From assembly GCA_963995525.1 (NCBI GenBank), contig OZ023205.1, forward strand, positions 70,104,145 through 70,168,144: a stretch of 64,000 nucleotides of DNA, written 5' to 3'. A program made the translations under genes and the position numbers. Shown here piece by piece: positions 49,801-56,344 of this stretch; position 1 is the first letter of the stretch; each line of letters begins with the position of its first letter. The notes below the pieces were generated by a model that had not been told where the DNA came from, made no database searches, and saw nothing but the letters and a program-made list of their open reading frames with translations. The stretch is from Escarpia spicata (lineage: Eukaryota; Annelida; Polychaeta; Sabellida; Siboglinidae).

Positions 49801-52567
49801 GACTGACCCTTGGGGGACACCGCATGTCAGCACCGACACGTTCGAGATGGCTTCTCCAATCTTAATAGCTTGTTTTCTGTTTTCGAGATACAAGGTAAAC
49901 CAGTTTAGTGCTGTGCCCGAAAGACCGATCTTCTTAGGCAGACGTGACACAAGCACCTGGTGGTCAATCGTGTCAAAAGCAGCAGAGAAATCAAGGAGGA
50001 CTAGACATGAGACACACAGATTATCTGCAGATAAGAGTAAATCGTTGTGGATTCTCAGCAGTGCAGTCTCTGTACTGTGGCCCTTTCTGTATGCTGACTG
50101 ATTCACTTCAAATAGGTTGTGCAGTGCCATGTGACGTGACAAACGTGACGACACCACCTTCTCAATTACTTTGGACAGGAAACTGAGATTAGATATCGGT
50201 TGGTAGCTTGTAAAACATTCAGTATCCAGGGATGGCTTCTTAACAAGCAGAGAGACAAGTGCAGCTTTCAAGTTTGCTGACACATCTCCTGTGGCCAGCA
50301 AGATATTCACAATCCTGGTAATGACAGGAACAAGTGCGTCAAGGCAATTCTTCACCATCCGTGTCGGCAGTGGATCGAGAGCGTAGGATCGAGGAGCAGA
50401 TGATGTAGTGATGTTTCTGACCTCATTCTCAGAGGCTGGCAACAGCCTGTCCAACGGATGACTTCCATCATGTTTATAAGTGGTGATCTGGGCATCACAT
50501 TGTACTCCCGCTCGGCGATCCAGTGCACAGCGAATGCTTGCAGTTTTCTCTTGGAAGTAATTTCGGAAAACTTCAGCCAGAGCTTCTGTAGAGGCCTGTG
50601 TTGGCAGTGGCGGGTCCACCCGAGTGTGCATCAATGTTTGCACAATGCTGTAAAGTTTCTTTTGGTTTGATCCAGCCTCAACATCCTTGTTGGAATAGTA
50701 TCGATGTTTGGCTTGACGAAGACTGTTTTATGATGTGATTAACTTTTCTAACAAAATCAATTTGTGCAATAACAACCATATATAATCAATTTAGATAATA
50801 AAATAATTCTGTCACACATTATATATCGCATGTAACACGATGACTGGTTGTTTCTAATGCAGCAGTGTTTAATATATAAGTTAGCAAATGTGAATTATAC
50901 AAGGAATCATATTAAGTTTTTTTATTAACAATTATGAATGTTCAAATCACTGTTTGCTGTTTCACTAATAATTTTGTTCAACCATTAAATTTTAGCTAGC
51001 GCTATATATGACGCCATCCAACGAAATTTGTTAGAACTACGAAACATGGACTATCTCACTTTGAGCCAGTGTACCCTAGGCTGTTGTTACTCGTTCGCGT
51101 TTTGTGTTCGAAACCAGAATATGTACACTTATGCGTGTCCTAATAATGTGACTACATTTAATTAGCAACATGTCTTCCATGCGCTTAGCGGACAGCCAGA
51201 CAACGATCACAAAATGGTTTATGTTTGCGCCTTCTTCGCATGTCCCAGTTTACGTCAGTTCACACAAGGTAGCACAGGCGTTTTTGAAATCATAAATCCA
51301 CCAAAATAAATAAACATCTTTGCATATTAAACACTTTGTTTCAAAATATCTCCAGTAAAGGCATTATTGATGAAAGAGACGGGGCTTCTGCTCTTTTTCC
51401 GCGATCACGGAAGATCCTTCCAAAAAGGCAAATTCCGATGCTATAACTTTGATGCTATAACTATCTATAATTATTCTAAAACATTCACAAACGACTGCGG
51501 GCCAAAATCCCTGAGTCGAATTCACCATTTCATCATGTGAGTCAGTCACTGCCATTTCCATGGCATGTTGTGCCAAAATCGCCTGTATCTGATGGGATGG
51601 CAGATCGAATCACCGATGTTGCCCATCCTTGCATGCCAGAGGTCGCTGCTGCTGATTACGTCTGTGCCAGCCAGCAGTACTCCCTGGCTGATCGCTTTGC
51701 AAAATTCTGAATTTAAGCTCAGCCTATGAAATTGCTCACTAGATCAGTAGATGTAGGCAGGTCAGGTGGTCATAATAAAACAAATTTTAACCAACCGTGG
51801 CTCGTGTTACAAGTAATGTTTAGGAAGTAGAAGCGATTATTCAAATACACAATACCGCTCAGCTGTTCGCGCTAATGAGCGAACGGGTCATTATATATTG
51901 CGATTCCCAGGTCGTTTATCCGTCTTCAAATTGGGGCGGTTATTTGCGCTGTTCTCATGTGTGATGCAGTCGCGACTGGCGAAGTCAATTACTAGTTTGA
52001 CTCAGCTAACTTCTCCGCACTTCACGTAGGATATCAGCCAGGGCTAGTTTTGCATGGCAAAGAAACAGCCCTGGCTTGCGAGGATGATGTTGCCCGCCCC
52101 ATGGCGTGTGCACCAAGATTCACATACACAGTAGGTAGCATTTCCCAAATCCAAATGCATAAATTGATATAATAATAAGCATGCCTAGTTGAGGACTCAA
52201 GTTCACTTGACACAAGTTATTTCGTTTCGAGTTTGATCAGGACAAAAGGGTTACTGACAAAAGAACCGACGCGGCGACAGGGAGCAACGCCAGCGGCAAC
52301 AGTCAAGACTCACACTCACAGCTGAGTGGCAATAGTGCCAATAGTAGGCAATACTGACCACACACAAAACAACTTCTTGTGATGCCACTGATGGTCTTGC
52401 TAACAAGAGTAGTATATTTAACTAAGACAACACAAAAATACAAAAAGAATAATCCTTACAACTTGCGCCAGCACAACGGTACCAGGAGAATCGTCCGAGC
52501 CTTTTACAAAGAACCACATAAACGTAAACAAAGCCAACTGCCGTACGCCCACCGCTAACGCAGCCAT
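25709..52567 (-). CDS. ACP2: Lysosomal/prostatic-type histidine acid phosphatase, membrane-anchored, 11 exons, about 433 residues
   Basis: Joined exons (minus strand, in order): 52460-52567, 43741-43833, 43115-43210, 39937-40089, 37763-37858, 36486-36575, 33659-33803, 32181-32275, 30750-30921, 30227-30334, 25709-25854. All introns are GT-AG and all phases match. The enzyme hydrolyses phosphomonoesters at acid pH through a phosphohistidine. Visible: signal peptide (1 to about 24), RHGDRTP at 39-45 (nucleophile His40), VRSTDVDR at 102-109, HD at 293-294 (proton donor), six N-glycosylation sequons, a membrane span (about 387-413) and a basic tail with GYMNI, a YxxPhi sorting signal. Length and exon order follow vertebrate ACP2 (423 residues). 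It could equally be the single-copy ancestor of ACP2, ACP3 and ACP4. Joins are inferred without transcripts; exon 1 is the least certain. Confidence 0.9.
25855..29910. repeat. 82-bp minisatellite in intron 10, about 50 copies, derived from the exon 11 splice junction
   Basis: The unit is 82 bp (for example starts at 28,481 and 28,563). On the minus (sense) strand each unit reads CATCTTTGCCCGCAG then GTCTGCTGTTCTTCTAAGGA, the same acceptor and first 14 exon bases as exon 11 followed by TAA, with CCATGGCAGC matching the exon again further on. Subtypes differ by TTGTG/ACGG/ATGG before CTGCCATGG and by small indels in GAAGAACA. A GTATGT donor-like site lies 47 bases after each decoy acceptor. The array fills over 90 percent of intron 10. 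Confidence 0.96.
29911..30226. other. Remainder of intron 10
   Basis: AT-rich single-copy DNA between the 82-bp array and the exon 10 donor; no ORF or repeat seen. Confidence 0.5.
30227..30334 (-). CDS. Acid phosphatase exon 10
   Basis: 108 bases, acceptor GGTCCACAG, donor GTAAGT. It carries [20 protein letters not shown] and DWDAEC, the cysteine-rich end of the lumenal domain, and stops one base into a serine codon just before the membrane anchor. Confidence 0.92.
30590..30720 (+). mobile_element. LINE (L2/CR1-like) 3' tail fragment in intron 9
   Basis: TACAGCCCTTTGAGTATTTT and GCGCTCTATAAATAAATATT followed by (ATT)n are the characteristic 3' end of L2/CR1-like elements. It stops about 30 bases from the exon 9 donor. 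No coding part is present. Confidence 0.6.
30750..30921 (-). CDS. Acid phosphatase exon 9 (catalytic HD)
   Basis: 172 bases, acceptor GGTTGCAG, donor [26 protein letters not shown] begins with the catalytic His-Asp. [10 protein letters not shown] and VQVHYRND follow, covering what are two exons in human ACP2. Confidence 0.94.
31144..31225. repeat. Perfect 24-bp inverted repeat in intron 8
   Basis: 31,144-31,167 and 31,202-31,225 are exact reverse complements (arm core AAATTCGAAACTTTCATTT) with a 34-base loop. The RNA would form a stable hairpin. Origin may be a foldback/MITE remnant. Confidence 0.85.
31440..31640 (-). pseudogene. LINE C-terminal fragment (zinc-knuckle-like tail) in intron 8
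   Basis: The minus strand encodes [14 protein letters not shown] followed in shifted frames by material like the C-terminus of RNase H-bearing LINEs (compare MTSEHLL near 57,690). One short piece with frameshifts; no other part of the element remains. Confidence 0.6.
31642..31765 (-). mobile_element. SINE body fragment in intron 8
   Basis: AACACCATCTTGACTTACGG and the following GCATTCAGCCATGCTGCAAT ... AGACTATTCG match the body of the SINEs at 39,656-39,726 (same orientation) and 38,610-38,695 (opposite). The tRNA head is absent here. Confidence 0.6.
32181..32275 (-). CDS. Acid phosphatase exon 8
   Basis: 95 bases, acceptor TGTTCTGTCAG, donor GTAAGT. It completes the split glycine codon, then [13 protein letters not shown] and TKLFLYSA. 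The final YSA joins HD of exon 9 to form the conserved YSAHD catalytic block. The acceptor sits at the edge of a minisatellite that repeats it. Confidence 0.93.
32276..32844. repeat. Minisatellite of about 40-45 bp in intron 7, derived from the exon 8 splice junction
   Basis: Units of the type AGGACCACATGAACACATGA with CAGAGGACCTGGTAGAACAC. On the sense strand each includes TGTGTTCTACCAGGTCCTCT, close to the true exon 8 junction TGTGTTCTGTCAGGTCCCCT. The array is irregular, is interrupted by a small palindromic element near 32,613 and a hAT-like element at 32,845, and resumes at 33,370-33,400. Confidence 0.9.
32612..32708. mobile_element. Tiny MITE-like insertion inside the intron 7 minisatellite
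   Basis: TACATATTAAGTTTC (32,613-32,627) and the reverse complement of 32,692-32,706 (TACATGTTAAGTCTC) form imperfect inverted ends around a GC-rich, non-repeat interior of about 65 bp. Confidence 0.5.
32845..33369. mobile_element. Non-autonomous hAT-like element (525 bp) inserted in the intron 7 minisatellite
   Basis: CAGTGTTTCCCCTGG at 32,845-32,859 is repeated exactly in reverse complement at 33,355-33,369. CAGTGTTTCCC ends are typical of hAT elements. No transposase is encoded. An 8-bp duplication is not evident, perhaps because the target is itself a repeat. Confidence 0.75.
33659..33803 (-). CDS. Acid phosphatase exon 7
   Basis: 145 bases, acceptor TGTTACAG, donor GTGAGG, ending one base into a glycine codon. 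[17 protein letters not shown] corresponds to the LP-x-WA-x-x-x-M region of the helical domain and adds NKT and NES sequons; the C-terminal part is the helix ending RLRGG. Confidence 0.92.
33804..34340. other. Start of intron 6 before the 34-bp array
   Basis: AT-rich DNA grading at 34,220-34,350 into degenerate GGTTACTA-type copies of the array unit. No ORF or RNA gene seen. Confidence 0.4.
34355..36440. repeat. 34-bp minisatellite in intron 6, about 61 copies
   Basis: The unit is TTGGTTGCTAGAAGGGTGGG followed by TGCAGACACACACA, period 34 bp (for example 34,384 to 34,418). Variants are TTGGTTCTAGAA, GTGGATGC and short CA expansions. It ends about 45 bases from the exon 6 donor. Short ORFs in both strands are repeat artefacts. 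Confidence 0.96.
36486..36575 (-). CDS. Acid phosphatase exon 6
   Basis: 30 codons, acceptor TTCTTCCAG, donor [25 protein letters not shown] followed by CE matches the TG-x-x-x-L-x-x-x-VW-x-V-x-DTL-x-CE block, including a disulfide cysteine. Confidence 0.93.
36690..36900 (+). pseudogene. 3' fragment of an RNase H-type LINE in intron 5
   Basis: Plus strand, near-parallel to 57,655-57,845: [20 protein letters not shown], then PDDTL and the shared tail GGTGATATCGAGG ... GGCGACAAGCGTTCCC. A second, 5'-truncated copy of the same LINE family. Confidence 0.75.
36901..37762. other. Rest of intron 5
   Basis: AT-rich single-copy DNA; no ORF with family resemblance, no tandem repeat. Confidence 0.4.
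37763..37858 (-). CDS. Acid phosphatase exon 5
   Basis: 32 codons, acceptor GTCTGCAG, donor [26 protein letters not shown] fits the LL-x-x-P-x-x-x-CP segment that follows the EDR motif, with the conserved cysteine. The exon is the least conserved but has the correct length, phase and place. Confidence 0.85.
38490..38700 (+). mobile_element. tRNA-derived SINE in intron 4
   Basis: GTAGTGGTTAGAGCATGCAC (A-box-like) then CTCAACTGAGAGATCCTAGT and a degenerate B box give a tRNA-like head; the body GAATAGTCTTTGCATTGTAA ... GCTGAATGCTTCCC matches the other SINE copies in reverse. Confidence 0.7.
38841..39616. repeat. 52-bp minisatellite in intron 4, about 15 copies
   Basis: The unit is GCAAAGCTAGGTTCTTACAT then AGCGCAGTGTCCAGTCCTTA and GGAGTGCTCAGA, period 52 bp, with a recurrent CAG/CTG variant. 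On the sense strand each unit holds CTAT followed by GTAAGAAC, a strong 5' splice-site consensus. Confidence 0.96.
39626..39895 (-). mobile_element. tRNA-derived SINE in intron 4
   Basis: Minus strand: A-box-like TGGCATAGTCAGTAGAG (39,862-39,880), B box CTGGGCTCGAATCC (39,828-39,841), then a body ending in CAAGATGGTGTTCATTTGAA and the module GAACAGGTCTGCCGGGGAGT. It has the most complete head-plus-body of the family in this window and lies about 40 bases from exon 4. Confidence 0.75.
39937..40089 (-). CDS. Acid phosphatase exon 4 ([13 protein letters not shown] block)
   Basis: 51 codons, acceptor CATGGCCAG, donor [26 protein letters not shown] contains the third substrate-binding arginine; GLYPP and [15 protein letters not shown] are diagnostic of lysosomal/prostatic acid phosphatases. 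Confidence 0.95.
40530..43070. repeat. 54-bp minisatellite in intron 3, about 47 copies, with higher-order structure
   Basis: The unit is ATGCCACTCCTGGCTAGAGA then GTGTTGTGTACCTAATGTGA and TCACTGACTACATG, period 54 bp. Because 54 is divisible by three, long open frames arise (up to 373 codons at 41,545-42,666, and on the other strand); they are not genes. A rare variant (CACCGAC) recurs 486 bp apart at 41,921 and 42,407, that is nine units. It ends about 45 bases from exon 3. Confidence 0.97.
43115..43210 (-). CDS. Acid phosphatase exon 3
   Basis: 32 codons with acceptor TTTACAG and donor GTACCT, phase 0 on both sides. [17 protein letters not shown] corresponds to the G-M-x-Q-x-x-x-LG-x-x-LR-x-RY block of the family; an N-S-T sequon follows. 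Confidence 0.93.
43320..43500. repeat. AT-rich tandem repeat in intron 2
   Basis: Repeats of ATATATATAAAATACATAA with period about 19-20 bp, preceded by AACAACAA-rich DNA at 43,215-43,320. Low complexity; no coding meaning. Confidence 0.85.
43741..43833 (-). CDS. Acid phosphatase exon 2 (RHG active-site motif)
   Basis: 31 codons between acceptor TTTCTCCAG and donor GTAGGA. They encode [18 protein letters not shown] and [10 protein letters not shown]. The RHGxRxP signature carries the catalytic histidine and phosphate-binding arginines; WPQGLG is typical of the ACP2/ACP3 group. Confidence 0.93.
43834..44270. other. Start of intron 1; unrecognised 78-codon ORF at 44,026-44,259 (+)
   Basis: The plus-strand ORF has no motif I recognise and no splice or promoter context. 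It could be a fragment of a DNA transposon but I cannot show it. Confidence 0.25.
44275..44370. mobile_element. Mariner/Tc1-like end fragment
   Basis: CTGTCCCAATACTTATGGAC resembles the conserved ends of many Tc1/mariner MITEs, and GCCCAAAACATACGGTACAT has relatives at 48,165-48,265. It is followed by GAACGAATCCTAATG ... CTTGTCCCC, weakly like the macrosatellite inverted repeat. Confidence 0.35.
44450..44575. repeat. Short tandem repeat carrying the palindrome CTCGCGAG, five copies
   Basis: GATGAATGAAATCTCGCGAG recurs at 22-30 bp spacing. Each unit contains the CpG-bearing palindrome CTCGCGAG. Confidence 0.85.
44576..45299. other. Intron 1, AT-rich single-copy DNA
   Basis: Nothing recognised beyond short AT-rich runs of TTAATTTAATT type at 44,720-44,810. 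Confidence 0.35.
45300..45560. repeat. Diverged local duplication, about 105-bp period, three copies
   Basis: GACTGGTGGTACATCTTTGT with TGTGATGGCTGTGGAC occurs at about 45,399 and again at 45,486; an earlier relative (TGTGATGGCAGTGGACG) lies at 45,312. Old tandem duplication, possibly inside a decayed retroelement. Confidence 0.6.
46260..46615. repeat. Diverged tandem duplication, about 195-bp period, two copies
   Basis: TCGAGCCGAATATAAGTCTC ... AATAGTAACCTG ... GAACAGG at 46,262-46,440 is repeated in changed form from 46,458. No coding content. Confidence 0.5.
46616..48115. other. Intron 1, nothing recognised
   Basis: AT-rich DNA with small local repeats (AAGTGGCAATTGGTGTATCA region near 47,290-47,315) and no convincing ORF. 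Confidence 0.35.
48120..48270. mobile_element. Mariner/Tc1-like MITE fragment
   Basis: GTGTCCCAATACATAGGGAC at 48,130 and GCGTCCCAATACATATGGTC at 48,242 flank AT-rich DNA that also contains GTGTCCAAAAACATAAGG. Repeated mariner-type ends without coding sequence. Confidence 0.4.
48900..50735 (-). pseudogene. LINE D (CR1/L2-like) reverse transcriptase in intron 1, 5'-truncated
   Basis: Minus strand, same direction as the host gene. 50,643-49,702 carries the fingers and palm: [48 protein letters not shown] and the catalytic HKYADDT. A stop follows the YADD box; 49,503-48,910 carries the thumb and C-terminus ([58 protein letters not shown]). The endonuclease is missing. Only one or two disabling changes separate the frames, so this copy is younger than LINE A. 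Confidence 0.9.
50736..52459. other. 5' part of intron 1
   Basis: No recognised gene or repeat. ORFs here are short and without family features. Confidence 0.35.
52460..52567 (-). CDS. Acid phosphatase exon 1 (start codon and signal peptide)
   Basis: The 36 codons start [20 protein letters not shown] and end TVVLAQV, followed by the donor GTAAGG. The hydrophobic core gives a signal peptide. Joined in frame to exon 2 it produces [16 protein letters not shown], matching the beta strand that leads into the active site across the family. The start codon lies in CCAAAATGGCTGCG. It is 8.6 kb from exon 2 and was chosen because it is the right length, has the right phase and a strong donor. Confidence 0.75.
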
Positions 52568-52592
52568 TTTGGATTTCGCGATTATCCGTACC

Positions 52593-52699
52593 TAGCCTCG
52601 ATTATCCATTAGCCGTGAGGTGGCAGCATTGTCCCATCACTATCTTTTTGGTAGCCTCGATTATCCAGCCGCCGTGAGGTGGCAGCATTGTCCCATCAG
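52593..52699. promoter_or_regulatory. 59-bp tandem duplication just upstream of the acid phosphatase start codon
   Basis: TAGCCTCGATTATCC ... GTGAGGTGGCAGCATTGTCC starts at 52,593 and again at 52,652, 26 bases from the ATG. GGATAATCG (sense strand) occurs three times here. It lies in the 5' UTR or proximal promoter; the transcription start is unknown and no TATA box is obvious. Confidence 0.55.
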
Positions 52700-52719
52700 T
52701 ACGGCCTGGATGATAAAAT

Positions 52720-53204
52720 TCCAGCCAATGTTACCGGTAGGGAGCTTTACTCCAGATTCGGGTAGAGACGATGACTGGCCGCTTTTTCGAGACCTGATCT
52801 TGGCAATGGTCTTTTTCTGGGCTACCATCTCAGAAGGTAAGCACGTATTCTGTATTTACAACATGCGAGTGCTATTTTGAAACTGTCAAATGTTTGTGGT
52901 ATAACGATTGTCACTGATTAACTGAATGAATGTTTGTAACATTGAATGTATTAGTATTTATAACGATTGTCATTGACTGACTGAACGAGTGAATGTAACA
53001 CTGACTATAAAATTAGTATTTATAATATTTTACTTACTTACTTACTTACTTGGCTCTCAGGCCAACTATGAAATAACAAATTCAATAAGGATACACTGTT
53101 TTCAGATAATACTATACTATAACAACTATTCAACATTAAACTTACACTGAAACATGTCACACACAAAATAAACCGACATTAAATGTGTTTCGTAGTTTAA
53201 TGCC
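52720..53204. other. 5' flank of the acid phosphatase gene
   Basis: Single-copy DNA with a short (CTTA)5 run near 53,030 and a repeated TAACGATTGTCA pair at 52,902 and 52,961. An 86-codon ORF at 52,620-52,880 overlaps the duplicated 5' flank and has no family likeness. Confidence 0.35.
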
Positions 53205-53212
53205 TTTTAATC

Positions 53213-53838
53213 TAGGGGCGTAGGCAGGATTTTGTATTGGATGGGGCCATCTGGCATTCAAGCAAGCAATGAGTAGCGGTATATGACACACGCACGCACG
53301 GACACACGTATGTATGTATATAATTATTATATGTGTGTGTGCGTGCGTGTGTGCGTGCGTGGGTGTGATGATCCGTACCGCGGTGGCGGCGTCGAGTGAG
53401 CTTCACAAAAATGTCCCTGTCATGTGTAACGTTGTTGCTTATTAAAATTAATTAATTCACAATACGAAGTTCTGACTACCCAGTGGAAAGTTTTGGCAGG
53501 TTGCAACTTGATCTTAGTCTAGTAACTAATCATCTTGCCGGGCAACTATCATTTTGCATCCTTGTGTTGATATATTAATAGGCATTAGCCATCAAACACA
53601 TTGTGAATGATGACATATTCGTTGCCCTGTAACCTCTTGGACTGCAACCTGCTGGATGCTTATCGCCTACGGCAGAAGCAGCGGGATTCCTCTACTGTTG
53701 GTAACTCAATCCCATTTGAATGATGACAAATGTCTTTGCCAAAGACTTGGAAGTCCTACACAGGCACCCCTATAACCTCTGTACCTTGTCACTCTATAAA
53801 TCAGGCCCTTGCCCCCACCCCCTCTGGCTACGCCACTG
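53213..53838. mobile_element. Non-autonomous hAT-like element with perfect 8-bp target-site duplication
   Basis: The element begins TAGGGGCGTAGGCAGG and its other end, in reverse complement, reads CAGTGGCGTAGCCAGAGG. TTTTAATC flanks both sides (53,205-53,212 and 53,839-53,846). An 8-bp duplication and CAGNGGCGTAG ends are hAT hallmarks. The 626-bp interior includes a GT/AC microsatellite palindrome (53,280-53,370) and no transposase. Confidence 0.88.
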
Positions 53839-53849
53839 TTTTAATCACG

Positions 53850-55195
53850 ATATTGCGATAGCGGAGTCGTGCTGAAGTTCCGGGTAAGACCACCGAATAT
53901 GAATCTGGTTCGGCCGTCAGTGGAGGTTTTTGGCGAGCCTTAAAGAATGGCAATTTGAGGTTTGTTATGCTCCCAGAAAACCCTCTCTGGGTCCGCCCCA
54001 GCCACGGGTACTTTACAACATGTGGTCTATGCGAAGACCGCCTGATAGTTCAAGGCCAGCTGGAACAGTTTGGGTTTCCGGTGTCAACAAAATCAATAGC
54101 CTAAGTTAACCCATTAACCTGTAAGTGTTAGTGATGCATTCTGAGATAAATAAAAATGCCAGTAATTCAACAAGCCTCATACACTGTTAATCACTTTCCT
54201 CAACTCCATATTTATAAATCAACTTGTTTCACATAATAAGCAATTTTATGATAACACAGCACAAAAGACGAACACTTCTGTTCTCGTAACATAACCACTA
54301 ATATGAAATAAGTATCCGCTACCATATTATTGAACTTGCCTTTGCTATTGTGTCCACTTAGTTGACGTTGCCTGACTTGCCTCAATCCATTCAGATGTAT
54401 TTGAACACCTAGCTATAGACAGTTGTGGATATGAACGGGTTGTCTTCGCGCAGTAATCGCAGTATTGCTGAATTCTTTCCAGAAAACTCGAGATGGTCTT
54501 TGAATTTAATACTACTACCCGATACTGGCTCTACAGGACGAATGAAATGCACTCATCAGCACGTTCTCTTGTGACAAATCATCACCCATACTTCCAATAT
54601 ATCTGCTAGACATATGTGTGATTCGTCATACTCTTATACTTATTAATAGCCATTGCTAATACAACTGTTGTAATATGTATGCCCTAACGATAATGTCGGA
54701 TAAACGTGATCTCCAAATGAATTAAATATCCACGTTGCATATATGATTTACCAATTATATGTTGTAGCAACGCATGTGCGTGTGACAGTCTGTAAGTCAG
54801 TATATGCGTGCGTAAAATCGTGGAATTTTTTGCGTTCGCGTATTTGTGTGTGGAGGGAGGGGGAAGGGATCACACCAACTCGCGTTTCGGTTTGCATGCT
54901 TGTAAAATTTGGGAACTATATTCGGTTGTTTTTATTGCGGGCACTAATTATCTGGGATTCATCTTGGGAGCAAAATATTTTGGCTAGAATCGTTTGGACA
55001 TTATTGGACCTCAGAGCATCGGCATCGGAGCATTGAACCTCGTCGGTTTTGCATGAATTAATTGGGTTAGACTACCATTATGGCCTTACAAGTTTTTTGA
55101 ATGTGTGCGTGCATACATGTAGCGTGTGTGTTTGCGAGCGCTTGAGTAGCCTTTGCAGATATTGCAAAACAGTAAAGGAACTAATACGACTACTA
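53850..55195. other. Intergenic DNA, nothing firmly recognised
   Basis: GGGTAAGACCACC at 53,885 matches the inner part of the macrosatellite inverted repeat but no partner end was found. A 97-codon ORF at 54,743-55,036 lacks any recognisable feature. Confidence 0.3.
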
Positions 55196-55232
55196 ATATA
55201 TATATATATATTTATATATATATACATATACT
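55196..55232. repeat. (TA)n microsatellite
   Basis: Alternating TA with minor interruptions. A second tract lies at 55,729-55,765. Confidence 0.85.
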
Positions 55233-55234
55233 TA

Positions 55235-55665
55235 GTCCTCTTCGCCCGGAGTTCGCCACTATGATCTATCTGTCGCATATCTTTCGAGGTATCTCCAGGT
55301 CCATCCCTGCTCTTTCATCTCTATCGTCCTCCTCCAGGTCTCTTTCGGTCTGCCTCTCTTTCTCCGGCCATCACGTGTCCATCCTGTGTAGCTCGGCGTT
55401 CGTGATGATGTTCGACCAAAATATGTTGAGAATTCTTCGAAGGCATATGTTCTGGAAGACTTCTAGCTTGCGGCTGATGGTCTTTTTCATCTTCCAGGAT
55501 TCAGCTCCACACAGAAGAAGCTGCTCAAGACGTTGCTCTTGAGCAGTCTGATCTTGATGTTCGTGCTGAAGCGTCATTCCTGTCACCACAAATGGTTTGT
55601 GCTCTGGTATTAGTTTCCGTAACAATGTGTTTTTATGAGATAGGGTTGTTAGCCCCACGCTCTAC
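55235..55665 (-). pseudogene. LINE reverse transcriptase C-terminal fragment
   Basis: Minus strand: LLLCGAESWKMKKTISRKLE, NICLRRILNIFW, ITNAELHRM, then in another frame RKRGRPKETWRRTIE and GWTWRYLERYATDR. This order is the C-terminal domain of many non-LTR reverse transcriptases. Subfamily unassigned; stop codons and frameshifts show decay. Confidence 0.75.
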
Positions 55666-55699
55666 CCTCCTTCTTTGCCCTAGCTTGGGAGCGGCAAGA

Positions 55700-56340
55700 G
55701 TTTCCCATAGAAACCCCAGGCGAAGTATTATATATATATATATATATATAATGTATATAATGTATGCCTAAATTGCACGCGCGATGCTATTCGACATGTT
55801 CCTAATCCTACGTACGCACGCAACCTAGTAAATTGACAATTCATATCCAACAACAAATTAATATTGCACTACGTATCCCATCATAATACGACAAATTATT
55901 GTAAAGGTAGAAAACATTTTATTTACAAACATCTGCATGCTATAATCATAGAAACCGAATTGCTACACATATGCGCTTAATACATTAATCTTGTATACTT
56001 CTAGAACAACAGACAACAAATGCTATACATACAGTGTTGAACTCATTTTGAAAGCTTTGACGAATTAAGCTGACGTTCTATATGATAGCAGTCAACAGAG
56101 CGATCGAGAAGCGACAATATTACATGTTTGTACAGTAACTGCTTCATATATCCAAACATACCTATTTATAACGACAATCCTCGATCCTAGTCTATGCTGT
56201 TTGACAAAATATCCATTGCATTCTCTTTATGCTCAGCAAGCAGAAGAACATTATCGAATGTATTTTATTATTATTGTACAATAAATTAGTATTGTATTGT
56301 ATACTATTGTATAGTATTGGACACATATATTGGTTGAGGG
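55700..56340. other. AT-rich intergenic DNA
   Basis: Includes the (TA)n tract at 55,729-55,765 and a TATTGTA-rich stretch near 56,270-56,320. No gene seen. Confidence 0.35.
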
Positions 56341-56344
56341 TTTG

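Noticed and set aside
49012..50670. Plus-strand ORFs opposite LINE D and other LINEs
   Set aside because: They are antisense shadows of the minus-strand reverse transcriptase.
54743..55036. 97-codon ORF
   Set aside because: No domain, no splice or promoter context, composition like the flanks.
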